Of a stretch of DNA of 64,000 bases, positions 33,707 through 42,654 are shown piece by piece. Position 1 is the stretch's first letter, and the number at the start of each line of letters is the position of its first letter. Under the pieces are notes generated by a model. The model saw only the letters and a list, made by a program, of their open reading frames with translations, was not told where the DNA came from and did not search any database. The stretch comes from Pseudomonadota bacterium (GTDB lineage Bacteria > Pseudomonadota > Alphaproteobacteria > Rhizobiales > Xanthobacteraceae): NCBI GenBank assembly GCA_023451825.1, contig JAEXYA010000025.1, positions 81,571 to 145,570 of the forward strand, in the 5' to 3' direction. A program made the translations under genes and the position numbers.

Positions 33707-36385
33707 TCAGCCTGCATCGCGCTGGGATTCCGGCCGGGTCATGTCGAGCTGAGGCATCTGCACGGCGCGAAAGCCGATCAACTCCGCGGTGCGGATCGTT
33801 GTGTCGGTCCACCATTTGAACTGGTTGGCGCGCGAATTCTCCAGAATGGCGATCGCCACGGCCGACAGGAACGGCAGGCTCTGCAGGATCAGGACCCCGG
33901 CAAAAATGTAGATTTCGGTGACCTGCTTGTCGTTATTGGCAAACACCAGCACGCCGGCGCTGATCCACAGCAGCACGCCAATTACGGCCTCCCAGAACGC
34001 CTGGAATTCGATCGAGGAGCGCGACTTGCCGCCCTTCGACGTCACGGTGAAGGGCAGGTGATCCTTGATCAGACCGTCCGCCACGGCGCGCGATACGGTC
34101 CATTGCACCGACATGGCCGCGACCATGGCGCCCAGCATCTGCCAAATCCCGATCTTCACGCGCAGACGGTACAGGATCAGGAAGTGCGCCAGCGAGATCA
34201 CGAAGGATGCGATGATCGGCAGCGTCAGGATCGTGTCGGGGATCGAGATATCGGCAAAAGCGATGATCGGCACCCAGATGATGTTGAGGATTGCCACCAC
34301 CACGCCGAGGCTTTCAGCGCCGAGCCAGTTCAGCCAGCCGATGCCGAATTCGCGCTTCTGGTCCTGCGACATGCGGCTCGCGCCGGGCAGGAAGCGGCGC
34401 CAATGCTTCTTGATGATCTGGAAGCCGCCATAGGCCCAGCGATGGCGCTGCTTGCGGAATGCCTCATAGGTGTCCGGCAGCACGCCATAGCCGTAGCGCT
34501 CGCGGGTGTAATGCGTCAGCCAGCCATGCTGCATGATGGCGAGGCCGAGATCCGAATCCTCGCAGATGGTGTCGCCGGCCCAGCCGCCGGCCATGTCCAT
34601 CGCCTCGCGACGGATCAGGCACATCGTGCCGTGGACGATGATCGCATTGGCCTCGTTGCGCTGGACCATGCCGATGTCGAAGAACCCAGCATATTCGCCG
34701 TTCATGATGTAGTGCATCAGCGACGTGTCTTCGTCGCGATGGTCCTGCGGCGCCTGCACGAGGCCGACGCGGGGATCGTTGAAGGCCGGCACGAGTGCCT
34801 TGAGCCAGTTGGGCGTCACCACATAGTCGGCGTCGATGATGCCGATCACCTCGGCATCCGCGGCCGTGCGGTCCATGGCGATGCGCAGCGCGCCGGCCTT
34901 GAAGCCCTGTACCTTTTCCGCATTGATGAAGATGAAGCGCTCGCCGAGCGTGCGGCAGTGATCCTGGATCGGCTGCCAGTAGGCGGGATCTGGCGTGTTG
35001 TTGATGATCACCACGCATTCGAAATTCGGGTAGTCGAGCGCGGCGACTGCATCCAGCGTCAGCTTCAGCATTTCCGGCTGTTCGCGATAGGCCGGGATGT
35101 GGATCGAGACTTTTGGATATTTCTGTTCGGCCTCGGCGGCGGCGAGCAATGCAGCGCTGCGCTCAGGCGTCAGCAGGCGCAGCGGCTTTTGGCCGAAGGC
35201 GATAGCCGCGATTTCCTCGATACGCGCCAGCGCGATCAGGACCAGCGGAATCAGCAGGATGCAGCCGAGGGTGAGGGCGAAAGCCGAGCCCCAGACGAAG
35301 TAGTGGGTCTGCTGATAGGCGAAGATGTGTGCCGCCCATGCACCGACGGCGTTGGCGGCGATTGACAGCACCAGCGCCTGCATGACGGTGGGCGCGATGA
35401 TCTGCAGGATCGGCAGCGATAGCAGAATGCCGACGAGCAGAGCGAGGCCGCCATTCTTCCAGTAATCGGGATTCACCACCGGCCCGGTCCAGGGGAATTT
35501 CGGCTCGCGGTCAGCGTTCAACATGCCCCAATAGGGACCGACGCCGCCTTCGAAGAATTTCCACGGCTGATCGATCGCTTCGACGATGTTGTAGTCCATG
35601 CCGATGGATTCGGCGCGGGTGACGAAGTTTCGAATGACCACGGCCTGCTTGAACGGGCCGGGCTCAGCGCGACGCAGATTGTAGCCCTGGCTCGGCCAGC
35701 CGAATTCCGCGACCACGATGCGCTTGCCAGGGAAGGTCTCGCGGAGGAGGCCGTAGATATAGACGGCCTGATCGACGGCCTGGGTGTCCTCGAAGTTTTC
35801 CCAGTAAGGCAGGATATGCGCGGCGATGAAATCGACCGAAGACGCTAGCTGCGGATTGTCGCGCCAGATGTTCCAGATTTCGCCCGTGGTGACGGGGACA
35901 CTGACCTGGCGCTTCACCTTGCGGATATATTCGACCAGGTCGTCGATCTTGAGTTCGTCACGATAAAGCGTTTCGTTGCCGACAACGACGCCGATGACGT
36001 TCGAATTCTTCTTGGCGAGATCGACAGCCGAGACGATTTCGCGCTCGTTACGATCGACATTCTTGTCGATCCAGACGCCGAGCGTGACCTTGAGGCCGAA
36101 TTCGGCGGCGATGGCCGGAACGATCTCTACGCCGCCGGTTGACGAATAGAGACGGATCGCCCGCGTCATGGTCGCGAGTTTCTTCAGGTCGGCGCGGACC
36201 TTCTCGACGGTCGGGATATTATCGACGTCCGGATGCGCGGTGCCCTCGAAGGGCGCATAGGACATGCTGGGGATCATGCCCTTGAAGTCAGGGGCTTCCT
36301 GCTTCTCGCGGAGAAGCGCCCACAGGCCGGCATGAACGGCAGTCACAAGGAGAATAACGGCGACGACAGCGCGCATCGCGTCCAA
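33707..36385 (-). CDS. ndvB: Cyclic beta-(1,3),(1,6)-glucan synthase, glycosyltransferase family 2 fused to GH17-like domain
   Basis: An 892-residue membrane protein (about 100 kDa). An N-terminal anchor precedes a GH17-like domain (about 30-310) with both catalytic glutamates present (GVVVGNETL, Glu138; VVAEFGWPSQG, Glu227). After two or three helices comes a GT2 domain (about 420-660) with GIIDADYVV (DxD near 516), CEDSDLG (near 608) and the RKQRHRW motif (near 645); about six C-terminal helices follow. This matches B. japonicum NdvB, about 102 kDa, which makes periplasmic cyclic glucan needed for hypo-osmotic adaptation and soybean nodulation. The neighbours ndvD and ndvC confirm it. Confidence 0.9.
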   Translation of the reverse strand: MDAMRAVVAVILLVTAVHAGLWALLREKQEAPDFKGMIPSMSYAPFEGTAHPDVDNIPTVEKVRADLKKLATMTRAIRLYSSTGGVEIVPAIAAEFGLKVTLGVWIDKNVDRNEREIVSAVDLAKKNSNVIGVVVGNETLYRDELKIDDLVEYIRKVKRQVSVPVTTGEIWNIWRDNPQLASSVDFIAAHILPYWENFEDTQAVDQAVYIYGLLRETFPGKRIVVAEFGWPSQGYNLRRAEPGPFKQAVVIRNFVTRAESIGMDYNIVEAIDQPWKFFEGGVGPYWGMLNADREPKFPWTGPVVNPDYWKNGGLALLVGILLSLPILQIIAPTVMQALVLSIAANAVGAWAAHIFAYQQTHYFVWGSAFALTLGCILLIPLVLIALARIEEIAAIAFGQKPLRLLTPERSAALLAAAEAEQKYPKVSIHIPAYREQPEMLKLTLDAVAALDYPNFECVVIINNTPDPAYWQPIQDHCRTLGERFIFINAEKVQGFKAGALRIAMDRTAADAEVIGIIDADYVVTPNWLKALVPAFNDPRVGLVQAPQDHRDEDTSLMHYIMNGEYAGFFDIGMVQRNEANAIIVHGTMCLIRREAMDMAGGWAGDTICEDSDLGLAIMQHGWLTHYTRERYGYGVLPDTYEAFRKQRHRWAYGGFQIIKKHWRRFLPGASRMSQDQKREFGIGWLNWLGAESLGVVVAILNIIWVPIIAFADISIPDTILTLPIIASFVISLAHFLILYRLRVKIGIWQMLGAMVAAMSVQWTVSRAVADGLIKDHLPFTVTSKGGKSRSSIEFQAFWEAVIGVLLWISAGVLVFANNDKQVTEIYIFAGVLILQSLPFLSAVAIAILENSRANQFKWWTDTTIRTAELIGFRAVQMPQLDMTRPESQRDAG

Positions 36386-36574
36386 ACCATCACGGGGCGA
36401 AGCTGGGCCGGGCAGCGGACCTGTCCCCGAGGTCCGGCCAATGGCGACGGGCAGACGGAATCTGCCACGAAAATCAACAACTCAACTGCCGCCATGGCGT
36501 TTTGAGGGCGGCAGTCCGATTGAAACTCACAACGCGCACTGCCGTCCTCAGGCAGCGCACCGAATCGATCGAGC

Positions 36575-37150
36575 TTACTTGGGCGCTTCCGCCGGCTTGG
36601 CGTCCGGTTTCGCCTCAGGCTGGGCGGCCGGGGGCGTGGGAGCCGGGGTCGGTGCAGGCGTCGCGGGTTGGCTCAGCGCGGCCGGCTGCGGCGTGGCGTT
36701 CGGATTGATCCAGCAGGCATGGACGTGGCGGTTCAGGCTGTCGGCGACCTTCGGATCGATGGCCGGGCCGAACTTCACGAGGCAGCGGAACGTCGCCTGG
36801 ACGTGGCCGCCGGGGCAGCCGAAGCGGTCATACAGGTCGAGGTGGCGAAAGGCAGTGTCGAGATCGTCGCGCCACATCAGCACGACGACTCGGCGGCCGA
36901 GCCAGACGCATTCCGGATTGCCGGCCGGGCCGTTGATGGCCGTCGTCGCCTCGACGAATTCGTCGGCGCGCTTTTGGCCCTCGCGGGCGACCTCGGCGGG
37001 GGTGGGGCCACTGGTCGCAGCCTTTTGCTCCTGGGCGAGAACGGTGCCGACCGGTGCGATGACAGCACTTGCACCGAGCAGCAAAGCGATAGCTGGCGTG
37101 GCCAGACGACGCAGAACCACAGATTGGAACCCGAACACCAATCGACCCAT
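36575..37150 (-). CDS. ndvD: NdvD-like protein of the cyclic glucan locus
   Basis: A 191-residue exported or membrane-anchored protein: hydrophobic N-terminus (VVLRRLATPAIALLLGASAV), a central domain with conserved cysteines (AGNPECVWLGRRVVVLMWRD; DRFGCPGGHVQATFRCLVKF; HVHACWINPNA) and a Pro/Ala-rich C-terminal tail. It lies between divergent ndvB and ndvC exactly as the third glucan gene ndvD does in B. japonicum, where the product was reported as 26 kDa with one transmembrane segment. The frame is open to 37300, which would give 241 residues and about that mass; GGGGAC next to the ATG at 37150 and the signal-like start favour the shorter form. The start is uncertain. Confidence 0.75.
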   Translation of the reverse strand: MGRLVFGFQSVVLRRLATPAIALLLGASAVIAPVGTVLAQEQKAATSGPTPAEVAREGQKRADEFVEATTAINGPAGNPECVWLGRRVVVLMWRDDLDTAFRHLDLYDRFGCPGGHVQATFRCLVKFGPAIDPKVADSLNRHVHACWINPNATPQPAALSQPATPAPTPAPTPPAAQPEAKPDAKPAEAPK

Positions 37151-37399
37151 AAAGTCCCCGATAAAGTTGGCAGTCAGCCTTCTGACCTTGTCGCCAGATG
37201 ACCTGCAAATGGGTCCCCATTGCGGCGAAGACCTCAGGTGAATCCCATGACGGGTATTTTCAATTTTGTCCAGAACGTCCGAAGTTCGTCTCATTTCCAT
37301 GGCGTGAGGATAGGGCAGTCACCAGATCGCTATTGTCGTGCACTTGGCAGAACGGCGGCGACAAGCTAATCGACGGACGTCTTTTGGAGGACGGAACCA

Positions 37400-39019
37400 A
37401 TTTCCTACCGCACGCCGCTGGCGCTTCTCCTTATCTCACTCGGTACGATCGCAGCAGTCTGGTGGTGGCTGGCCACGCCGATCGCGCTCGTGCGTGCCCC
37501 GATCGATCCCGCCGACAAGCTGGAATGCGTGTCCTATGCGCCGTTCCGCGGCGAGCAAACGCCGCTGAATTCGACCGCAATCATTCCGGCCGAGCAGATC
37601 GCCCAGGACATGGCGCAGCTGGCCCAGATCTCGAAATGCGTGCGGACTTATTCGATCGATAACGGCCTGGACCAGGTGCCGGAGCTGGCCGGCAAGGTCG
37701 GCCTCAAGGTGCTGCAGGGTGTCTGGCTCGGCAGCAACCGCCTGAAGAACGCGGCGCAGATCGCCGGCGTGGTCGATCTCACCAAGCGCTATCCAAACGT
37801 GATCACCGGCGTCATCGTCGGCAACGAGGTGCTCCTGCGCGGCGAGATGACGGCCGCCGACCTGGTCGGCAATATCCGTTCGATGAAGTCGCAGGTCGGC
37901 AAGCTGCCTGTCACTTATGCTGACGTCTGGGAATTCTGGCTGAAGAATCGCGAGCTCTATGATGCCGTCGATTTCGTCACCATCCACATTCTTCCATATT
38001 GGGAGGACATCCCGATCCGCGCCAAGAACGCCGCAGCGCATGTCGATTCGATCCGCAAGCGCGTGGCCGTCGCATTCCCGGGCAAGGAAATCCTGATCGG
38101 TGAAACCGGCTGGCCGAGCGCCGGGCGCATGCGCGATGGCGCATTGCCGTCACGCGACAATCAGGCGCGTGTGGTGTCGGACATCCTCGATCTCGCCAAG
38201 CGCGAGGGTTTTCGTGTCAATCTGATCGAGGCCTATGATCAGCCCTGGAAGCGCGACCTCGAAGGCACCGTGGGTGGCTATTGGGGCCTCTATGACGCCG
38301 ATGCGCGGGCGCTGAAATATCCGGCTGGTGTCCCGATCAGCAATTATCCTGCCTGGAAACTGCATATGGGCCTGGGTCTCGGCCTCAGCGTATTGGTGTT
38401 CCTGACCGGCATGCTGACCTTGCGCCGGAAGCCGTGGACACCTCGCTTCTCAGCCTGGCTCACCGTGGCGGTGTCCGCGACATTCGCTGGCGCCTTGCTC
38501 GGCGTTGCCGCTGACAAGCTTCTCTATGAAAGCTACGGCCTCGGCCGCTCGATCCAATGGGGCGCCTTGCTGGCGGCCGGCATTCTGTCGCCGCTGCTTT
38601 GTGCCTATGCGACCATGTCGGGACGATCGCTGCCGACATTCCTGGAACTGATGGGCCCGCGTCCGTATCTGAACCGGAGCTTCACCACGATTCTGCTCGG
38701 CCTGACCCTGATCGTGACGGCGCTCATCGCCGCACAGACGGCGCTCGGTTTCGTGTTCGATCCGCGCTATCGGGATTTCCCGTTCGCGGCCCTGACCATG
38801 GCGGTCGTGCCATTTGCCGGCTTGATGACGGTGAATCGCCGTGCCGAAGGCACCCGGCCGATCGCCGAAGCCACCTTTGCGGGTCTGCTGGTGGCTTCAT
38901 TGGTCTATATCGGCTTCAACGAAGGACCGGATAACTGGCAGTCGTTGTGGACCTGCGCAATCTACCTGCTGTTCGCCATCACGCTGTGGCGGGCGCGGGC
39001 CGCGCAAATCCAAGGATAA
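37400..39019 (+). CDS. ndvC: GH17-like transglycosylase / glucan synthesis protein NdvC (apparent ATT start)
   Basis: A 539-residue protein (about 59 kDa) with an N-terminal membrane anchor, a GH17 (yeast Bgl2-like) domain with both glutamates (VIVGNEVL, Glu143; ILIGETGWPSAG, Glu235) and about six C-terminal helices. In B. japonicum NdvC is a 62-kDa protein required for the beta-(1,6) linkages of cyclic glucan. The only in-frame ATG/GTG/TTG near the N-terminus is GTG 37490, without ribosome-binding site and beyond the anchor. GGAGG at 37386-37390 is 9 nt before ATT 37400, which starts SYRTPLALLLISLGTIAAVW; the upstream in-frame stop is at 37367. I therefore place the start at ATT. The 3' end overlaps the convergent gene by 41 bp. 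Confidence 0.85.
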   Translation: MSYRTPLALLLISLGTIAAVWWWLATPIALVRAPIDPADKLECVSYAPFRGEQTPLNSTAIIPAEQIAQDMAQLAQISKCVRTYSIDNGLDQVPELAGKVGLKVLQGVWLGSNRLKNAAQIAGVVDLTKRYPNVITGVIVGNEVLLRGEMTAADLVGNIRSMKSQVGKLPVTYADVWEFWLKNRELYDAVDFVTIHILPYWEDIPIRAKNAAAHVDSIRKRVAVAFPGKEILIGETGWPSAGRMRDGALPSRDNQARVVSDILDLAKREGFRVNLIEAYDQPWKRDLEGTVGGYWGLYDADARALKYPAGVPISNYPAWKLHMGLGLGLSVLVFLTGMLTLRRKPWTPRFSAWLTVAVSATFAGALLGVAADKLLYESYGLGRSIQWGALLAAGILSPLLCAYATMSGRSLPTFLELMGPRPYLNRSFTTILLGLTLIVTALIAAQTALGFVFDPRYRDFPFAALTMAVVPFAGLMTVNRRAEGTRPIAEATFAGLLVASLVYIGFNEGPDNWQSLWTCAIYLLFAITLWRARAAQIQG

Positions 39020-39359
39020 GCAGGCCGATCGCAATGCCCGACAAGGCGATGTTGTAGAGTACGATGCCGAAACCGGCGGCGATCACCGCGCCGGTGATCA
39101 GCACGATCGACGGCCGCAACAGGTTGAGAGTCGCGATGACGATCGCGGCGATGCCGAACACCGAATTCTTGAACAGATAGGTCGCGACCAGCCGACTCTT
39201 GCAGAGCATGGTCTGTGAGCCCGCATCGCAGGCGAGGGCCACTGTGGACATCTCGACGGCCATGTAGCGCAAATAGACGGCATAGCCGACGGCGGCAAAG
39301 CCAACGACGAGCAACCACTGGACTTCGTAAGGGCTGAGGCGGAACGGATCTTTTTTCAT
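38979..39359 (-). CDS. Small four-helix membrane protein of unknown function
   Basis: A 126-residue protein starting MKKDPFRLSPYEVQWLLVVG with four hydrophobic segments (about 13-32, 57-80, 82-103 and 105-120) and a loop carrying two cysteines (LACDAGSQTMLCKSR). AGGACC precedes the ATG at 39359; a longer frame begins at 39395. It converges on ndvC and their last 41 bp overlap, which is unusual. No function can be assigned; a link to glucan synthesis is possible only by position. Confidence 0.7.
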   Translation of the reverse strand: MKKDPFRLSPYEVQWLLVVGFAAVGYAVYLRYMAVEMSTVALACDAGSQTMLCKSRLVATYLFKNSVFGIAAIVIATLNLLRPSIVLITGAVIAAGFGIVLYNIALSGIAIGLLILGFARPAPATA

Positions 39360-39477
39360 GGTCCTGACTATGCTGCGGTTCGAACCTGCGGACAAGCCGG
39401 CAAGCGGTCGCTGAGACGGTCTCGGCTCAGATATAACTCAAGAGTTCGTCGCCAAGTAGTTCTACGGACGAATCTTT

Positions 39478-40740
39478 CTACTCTCGGCTGAACCCGAAAA
39501 TCGTGGAGAGAGAGGGCCGCGGCTTGGGTTCTTCGACCTGCGCTTCTTCGGCCGGCTTCGGCAAGGGCTGTTCCGAGCGCTGCTCCGGTGGCTTGGGCGC
39601 GGGCGCCGGTTCCGGCTTCGGAGCAGCACGGCGCTGAGGCGCCGGGCGCGGCTGTTTGGGCGCGACCTTGGGGGCCGCGGCCGGTTGTAGGGCCGGCGTG
39701 GCAGCTTCCTTCAAAGCGAGGCGCTGGCCGTCGAACACCGATGTCTCGCAGGTGCGCTTACTCTCCGCCATGGTTGCGCAAATCCGTGCGGCGGCGGCGG
39801 CGTCCGTCAGCGGGCCCGCGACCAGTCGGAGCTGCATGCCGAGGCCATTGCTGCGCTCGCGGACCACGATGATCGGTCGCAGACCGCTCAGAGCCGGCGT
39901 TTTGGACAGGCCGTGCCAAAGCGCGCGCAGCCCTTCGACGGAATTGGCAGTCCCGATATCGACCCCGAATTCGGTCCGCGCCACCGGCTTCGCCACTTCC
40001 GCTGGCGCAGGAGCGATCGCCGCGGTCTGAACGAGCGGAGCGGGTTCCGGCACCGCCGGGGCAGGCTGAGCGGTCGCTGTAGCGGCTGTCTCCGGCTCCG
40101 TGGCTTGCGTGTCGTCCGATTTGGCCGCCGATTTTTCGGTCGCGCCTTTTGCCGGCTCCTCGACTGGCTTGGTCGGCATGCCTGGCAACTCGACTGGCGC
40201 TGCGGTGACCTTCTGCTCGGTTACGGTCGCTGGCGGTGCAGGTTGGCTTGTCGGTGCCGCAATCTGGGGAGGGGGCTCCTTGGGGAGCACCTGCGGCAAG
40301 CTCTGTCGCGCGAGGATCGAGCCTGTGGCCGATTCCAGGCCCTTCTCCACCGATGTCACACGTGTAAATAGCCGGTCACGGTCGCTGTTGAGCGTGTCGA
40401 TGGCTTGCGACAGTCGGCGGTTTTCGGCCTGTGCTTCCTTGGTCAACCGTTGAAGCTGCTGTTCCTGGCGGTTGAGCGCATCGGACGCTGCGAAATTGTC
40501 CCGGCGCAGTTGGAGTTCGTACTGATTGGTGAAAACGGCAAGCGAGACGGCGCCGACGGCAGCCACGCCCCAAGAGCCCAGCCGCCACATCAGGCGCCGA
40601 GTTCCCTTGTCTTCGTCTGCCAGAAATCCCGTCAACCAGCCGCCTTGTGGCTCGGCCGAGAAGGAGTCCGCCCATTGGTCGCGCTTGTCAGCCATCCGAC
40701 GTCTGCGTCGTCCCCGTCGCCCCGAATCATGATCTGACAT
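39478..40740 (-). CDS. Membrane-anchored coiled-coil protein with Pro/Ala-rich linker and SPOR-like domain
   Basis: A 420-residue protein: basic cytoplasmic N-terminus (HDSGRRGRRRRRMADKRDQW), one transmembrane segment (LGSWGVAAVGAVSLAVF, about 60-77), a coiled coil (NRQEQQLQRLTKEAQAENRR, about 95-150), a long Pro/Ala/Glu linker, a small alpha/beta domain that resembles SPOR (GLRPIIVVRERSNGLGMQLR ... RICATMAESKRTCETSVFDG, about 285-350) and a Pro-rich tail. Such a layout suggests a periplasmic envelope or septal peptidoglycan-binding protein. The frame is open to 40929 but that would overlap glmU; ATG 40740 or 40695 are the candidate starts. It is divergent from glmU. Confidence 0.72.
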   Translation of the reverse strand: MSDHDSGRRGRRRRRMADKRDQWADSFSAEPQGGWLTGFLADEDKGTRRLMWRLGSWGVAAVGAVSLAVFTNQYELQLRRDNFAASDALNRQEQQLQRLTKEAQAENRRLSQAIDTLNSDRDRLFTRVTSVEKGLESATGSILARQSLPQVLPKEPPPQIAAPTSQPAPPATVTEQKVTAAPVELPGMPTKPVEEPAKGATEKSAAKSDDTQATEPETAATATAQPAPAVPEPAPLVQTAAIAPAPAEVAKPVARTEFGVDIGTANSVEGLRALWHGLSKTPALSGLRPIIVVRERSNGLGMQLRLVAGPLTDAAAAARICATMAESKRTCETSVFDGQRLALKEAATPALQPAAAPKVAPKQPRPAPQRRAAPKPEPAPAPKPPEQRSEQPLPKPAEEAQVEEPKPRPSLSTIFGFSRE

Positions 40741-40855
40741 TATCAGGAAACCGTTGCGAACCTGACGTCGTGAAGCCACGGCGCGCAGGAAAGCGATTTC
40801 CGGCGGGGGCGAAAAGCCGCTATGACACCGGCGAAGCAGGAATGAGGATGTGGTG

Positions 40856-42208
40856 ATGACCGGCAGAACCAGTCTTACGATTGTACTCGCGGCTGGCGAG
40901 GGCACGCGGATGCGGTCGTCGCTGCCCAAAGTGCTGCATCAGGTAGCCAACCAGTCGCTGCTCGCGCATGTGCTGAGGGCGGCGCCACAGGGGGCCGGAT
41001 CGGCGCTCGCGGTGGTGGTCGGGCCGGATCGGGACGATGTCGCTGCTGAAGCAACGCGCGTGCGTGCGGATGCCGCGACCTTCGTTCAGCGCGAACGGCT
41101 CGGAACCGCCCATGCGGTGCTGGCGGCAAAGGACGCGATGGTGAAGCGCGCTGACGACCTGCTGGTCGTGTTCGGCGACACGCCGTTGATTTCAGCCGCA
41201 ACGTTCGAGCGCTTGCGGACGCCTCTCAAGGACGGCGCCGCTCTCGCCGTGCTCGGCTTTCGTGCGCAGGATCCGACAGGCTACGGGCGCCTGCTGGTCG
41301 ATGGTGGGCAATTGGTCGCCATTCGCGAGCAGGCCGATGCGAGTGAAGCCGAGCGCAAGGTCGATCTGTGCAATGCCGGAGTGATGGCTTTTGCCGGCAA
41401 GACCGCACTCGACGTGATCGAGAAGATCGGCAAGGCGAACAGCAAGGGCGAATACTATCTGACCGACGCGGTCGAGATTGTCAGAAGTATGGGCCTCAAG
41501 GCGACTGTGATCGAGACCGATGAGGATGAGGTTCGCGGCATCAATACCAAGGCACAACTCGCTGAGGCTGAAGCGATTATGCAGGCGCGGCTGCGCAAGG
41601 CTGCGCTCGATGCGGGCGTCACCATTGTCGCGCCCGAAACGGTGCATTTGTCCGCCGATACCACGTTCGGTAAGGATGTGATGATCGAGCAATATGTGGT
41701 CATCGGACCCGGCGTCAGCATCGACGACGGCGCCGTGATCCACGCTTTCTCGCATCTCGTGCAGGCCGAGATCGGCAAGAAGGTCTCGGTCGGTCCCTAT
41801 GCGCGGCTACGACCAGGGGCCTCGCTGGGCGAGGGCGCGCGGATCGGCAACTTCGTGGAGGTCAAGGCAGCGAAGCTGGCCGCGGGCGTGAAGGTCAATC
41901 ACCTCACTTATATCGGTGACAGCGAAATCGGCGCCGGCGCGAATATCGGTGCGGGCACGATTACCTGCAATTACGACGGCTTCAACAAGGCCAAGACCAT
42001 CATCGGCGCAGGCGCCTTCGTCGGTTCGAATTCCTCACTGGTTGCCCCCGTAAGGATCGGCAGTGGTGCTTATATCGGGTCGGGCTCGGTCATCACCCGC
42101 GACGTACCTGATGATGCGCTGGCAGTCGAACGCAACGAAGTTGCGACGAAGGAGGGCTGGGGCAAGCGTTTCCGCGACAAGTATGCCGGGCTGAAAAAGT
42201 CGAAGTGA
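40856..42208 (+). CDS. glmU: Bifunctional UDP-N-acetylglucosamine pyrophosphorylase / glucosamine-1-phosphate N-acetyltransferase
   Basis: A 450-residue cytoplasmic enzyme making UDP-GlcNAc for peptidoglycan and LPS. The N-terminal uridylyltransferase signature LAAGEGTRMRSSLPKVLHQV (from residue 11), GDTPLIS and GRLLVDGG are present; the C-terminal half is a left-handed beta-helix of hexapeptide repeats with acetyltransferase residues (GPYARLRPGA, VEVKAAKL, NHLTYIGDSEIGAGANIGAG, NYDGFNK). Two GTG codons precede the chosen ATG, with AGGA about 7 nt upstream. glmS lies 446 bp downstream in the same direction, so two steps of amino-sugar synthesis are together. Confidence 0.97.
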   Translation: MTGRTSLTIVLAAGEGTRMRSSLPKVLHQVANQSLLAHVLRAAPQGAGSALAVVVGPDRDDVAAEATRVRADAATFVQRERLGTAHAVLAAKDAMVKRADDLLVVFGDTPLISAATFERLRTPLKDGAALAVLGFRAQDPTGYGRLLVDGGQLVAIREQADASEAERKVDLCNAGVMAFAGKTALDVIEKIGKANSKGEYYLTDAVEIVRSMGLKATVIETDEDEVRGINTKAQLAEAEAIMQARLRKAALDAGVTIVAPETVHLSADTTFGKDVMIEQYVVIGPGVSIDDGAVIHAFSHLVQAEIGKKVSVGPYARLRPGASLGEGARIGNFVEVKAAKLAAGVKVNHLTYIGDSEIGAGANIGAGTITCNYDGFNKAKTIIGAGAFVGSNSSLVAPVRIGSGAYIGSGSVITRDVPDDALAVERNEVATKEGWGKRFRDKYAGLKKSK

Positions 42209-42230
42209 CGCCGCCGAGGCGGAGCGTCAC
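42205..42230. terminator. Hairpin overlapping the glmU stop
   Basis: GTGACGC at 42205-42211 pairs with GCGTCAC at 42224-42230, with an inner CGCC/GGCG extension; TTTCC follows. It contains the glmU TGA and could terminate glmU and the small convergent gene. The T-run is short. Confidence 0.5.
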
Positions 42231-42442
42231 TTTCCTGAACTGGGCTTCAAGAACCAGTTGCGGCGCGGCGTCTTGACCGGTTCGTCAGGCAAGGCATTTG
42301 GCGGAGGCTCATGGGCCGGCGGCGTCACGGTGTCGCGCATCGGCGGCGGCCAATGGGCGAGGCGGCTGTTGTGCATTTCGATCTGCCGCAGCCTGATCCC
42401 GGCGATGGATCGCGGCTCTCTCGGATTTCGCGGCTCCCACAT
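42227..42442 (-). CDS. Possible small Pro/Arg-rich protein
   Basis: A 71-residue frame (MWEPRNPREPRSIAGIRLRQ ... AHEPPPNALPDEPVKTPRRN) between glmU and glmS, with GGAG about 9 nt before the ATG. Composition is Pro/Arg-rich without a recognised domain. The otherwise empty 446-bp gap and the plausible ribosome-binding site support a real gene, but a chance frame in GC-rich DNA cannot be excluded. Confidence 0.4.
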   Translation of the reverse strand: MWEPRNPREPRSIAGIRLRQIEMHNSRLAHWPPPMRDTVTPPAHEPPPNALPDEPVKTPRRNWFLKPSSGK

Positions 42443-42654
42443 GACCAGTGCTCCAATTTCAGTGGCAAGTCTTCAGCAAGGATGTTGAGGCTTTGTTAAA
42501 TGCGCCGAGCGAAATCGTCGCGGACACCCGTCAACTTGTCTCAATCGGCAATAATTCTTGAGTACCAAGGCGTTCGCGATTCTCGTTAAGAGGGTTCCGA
42601 AAGCGGTTTCGGCACCCGGAACCGTTCGACTATTTTACTGGGGATCACTCGCAC

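Noticed and set aside
33677..35365. 562-residue open frame antisense to ndvB
   Set aside because: The ndvB glycosyltransferase motifs are unambiguous; the opposite frame is a composition artefact.
42209..42654. Possible glmS ribozyme upstream of glmS
   Set aside because: No ribozyme core or cleavage-site arrangement is visible, and the element is known from Gram-positive bacteria.
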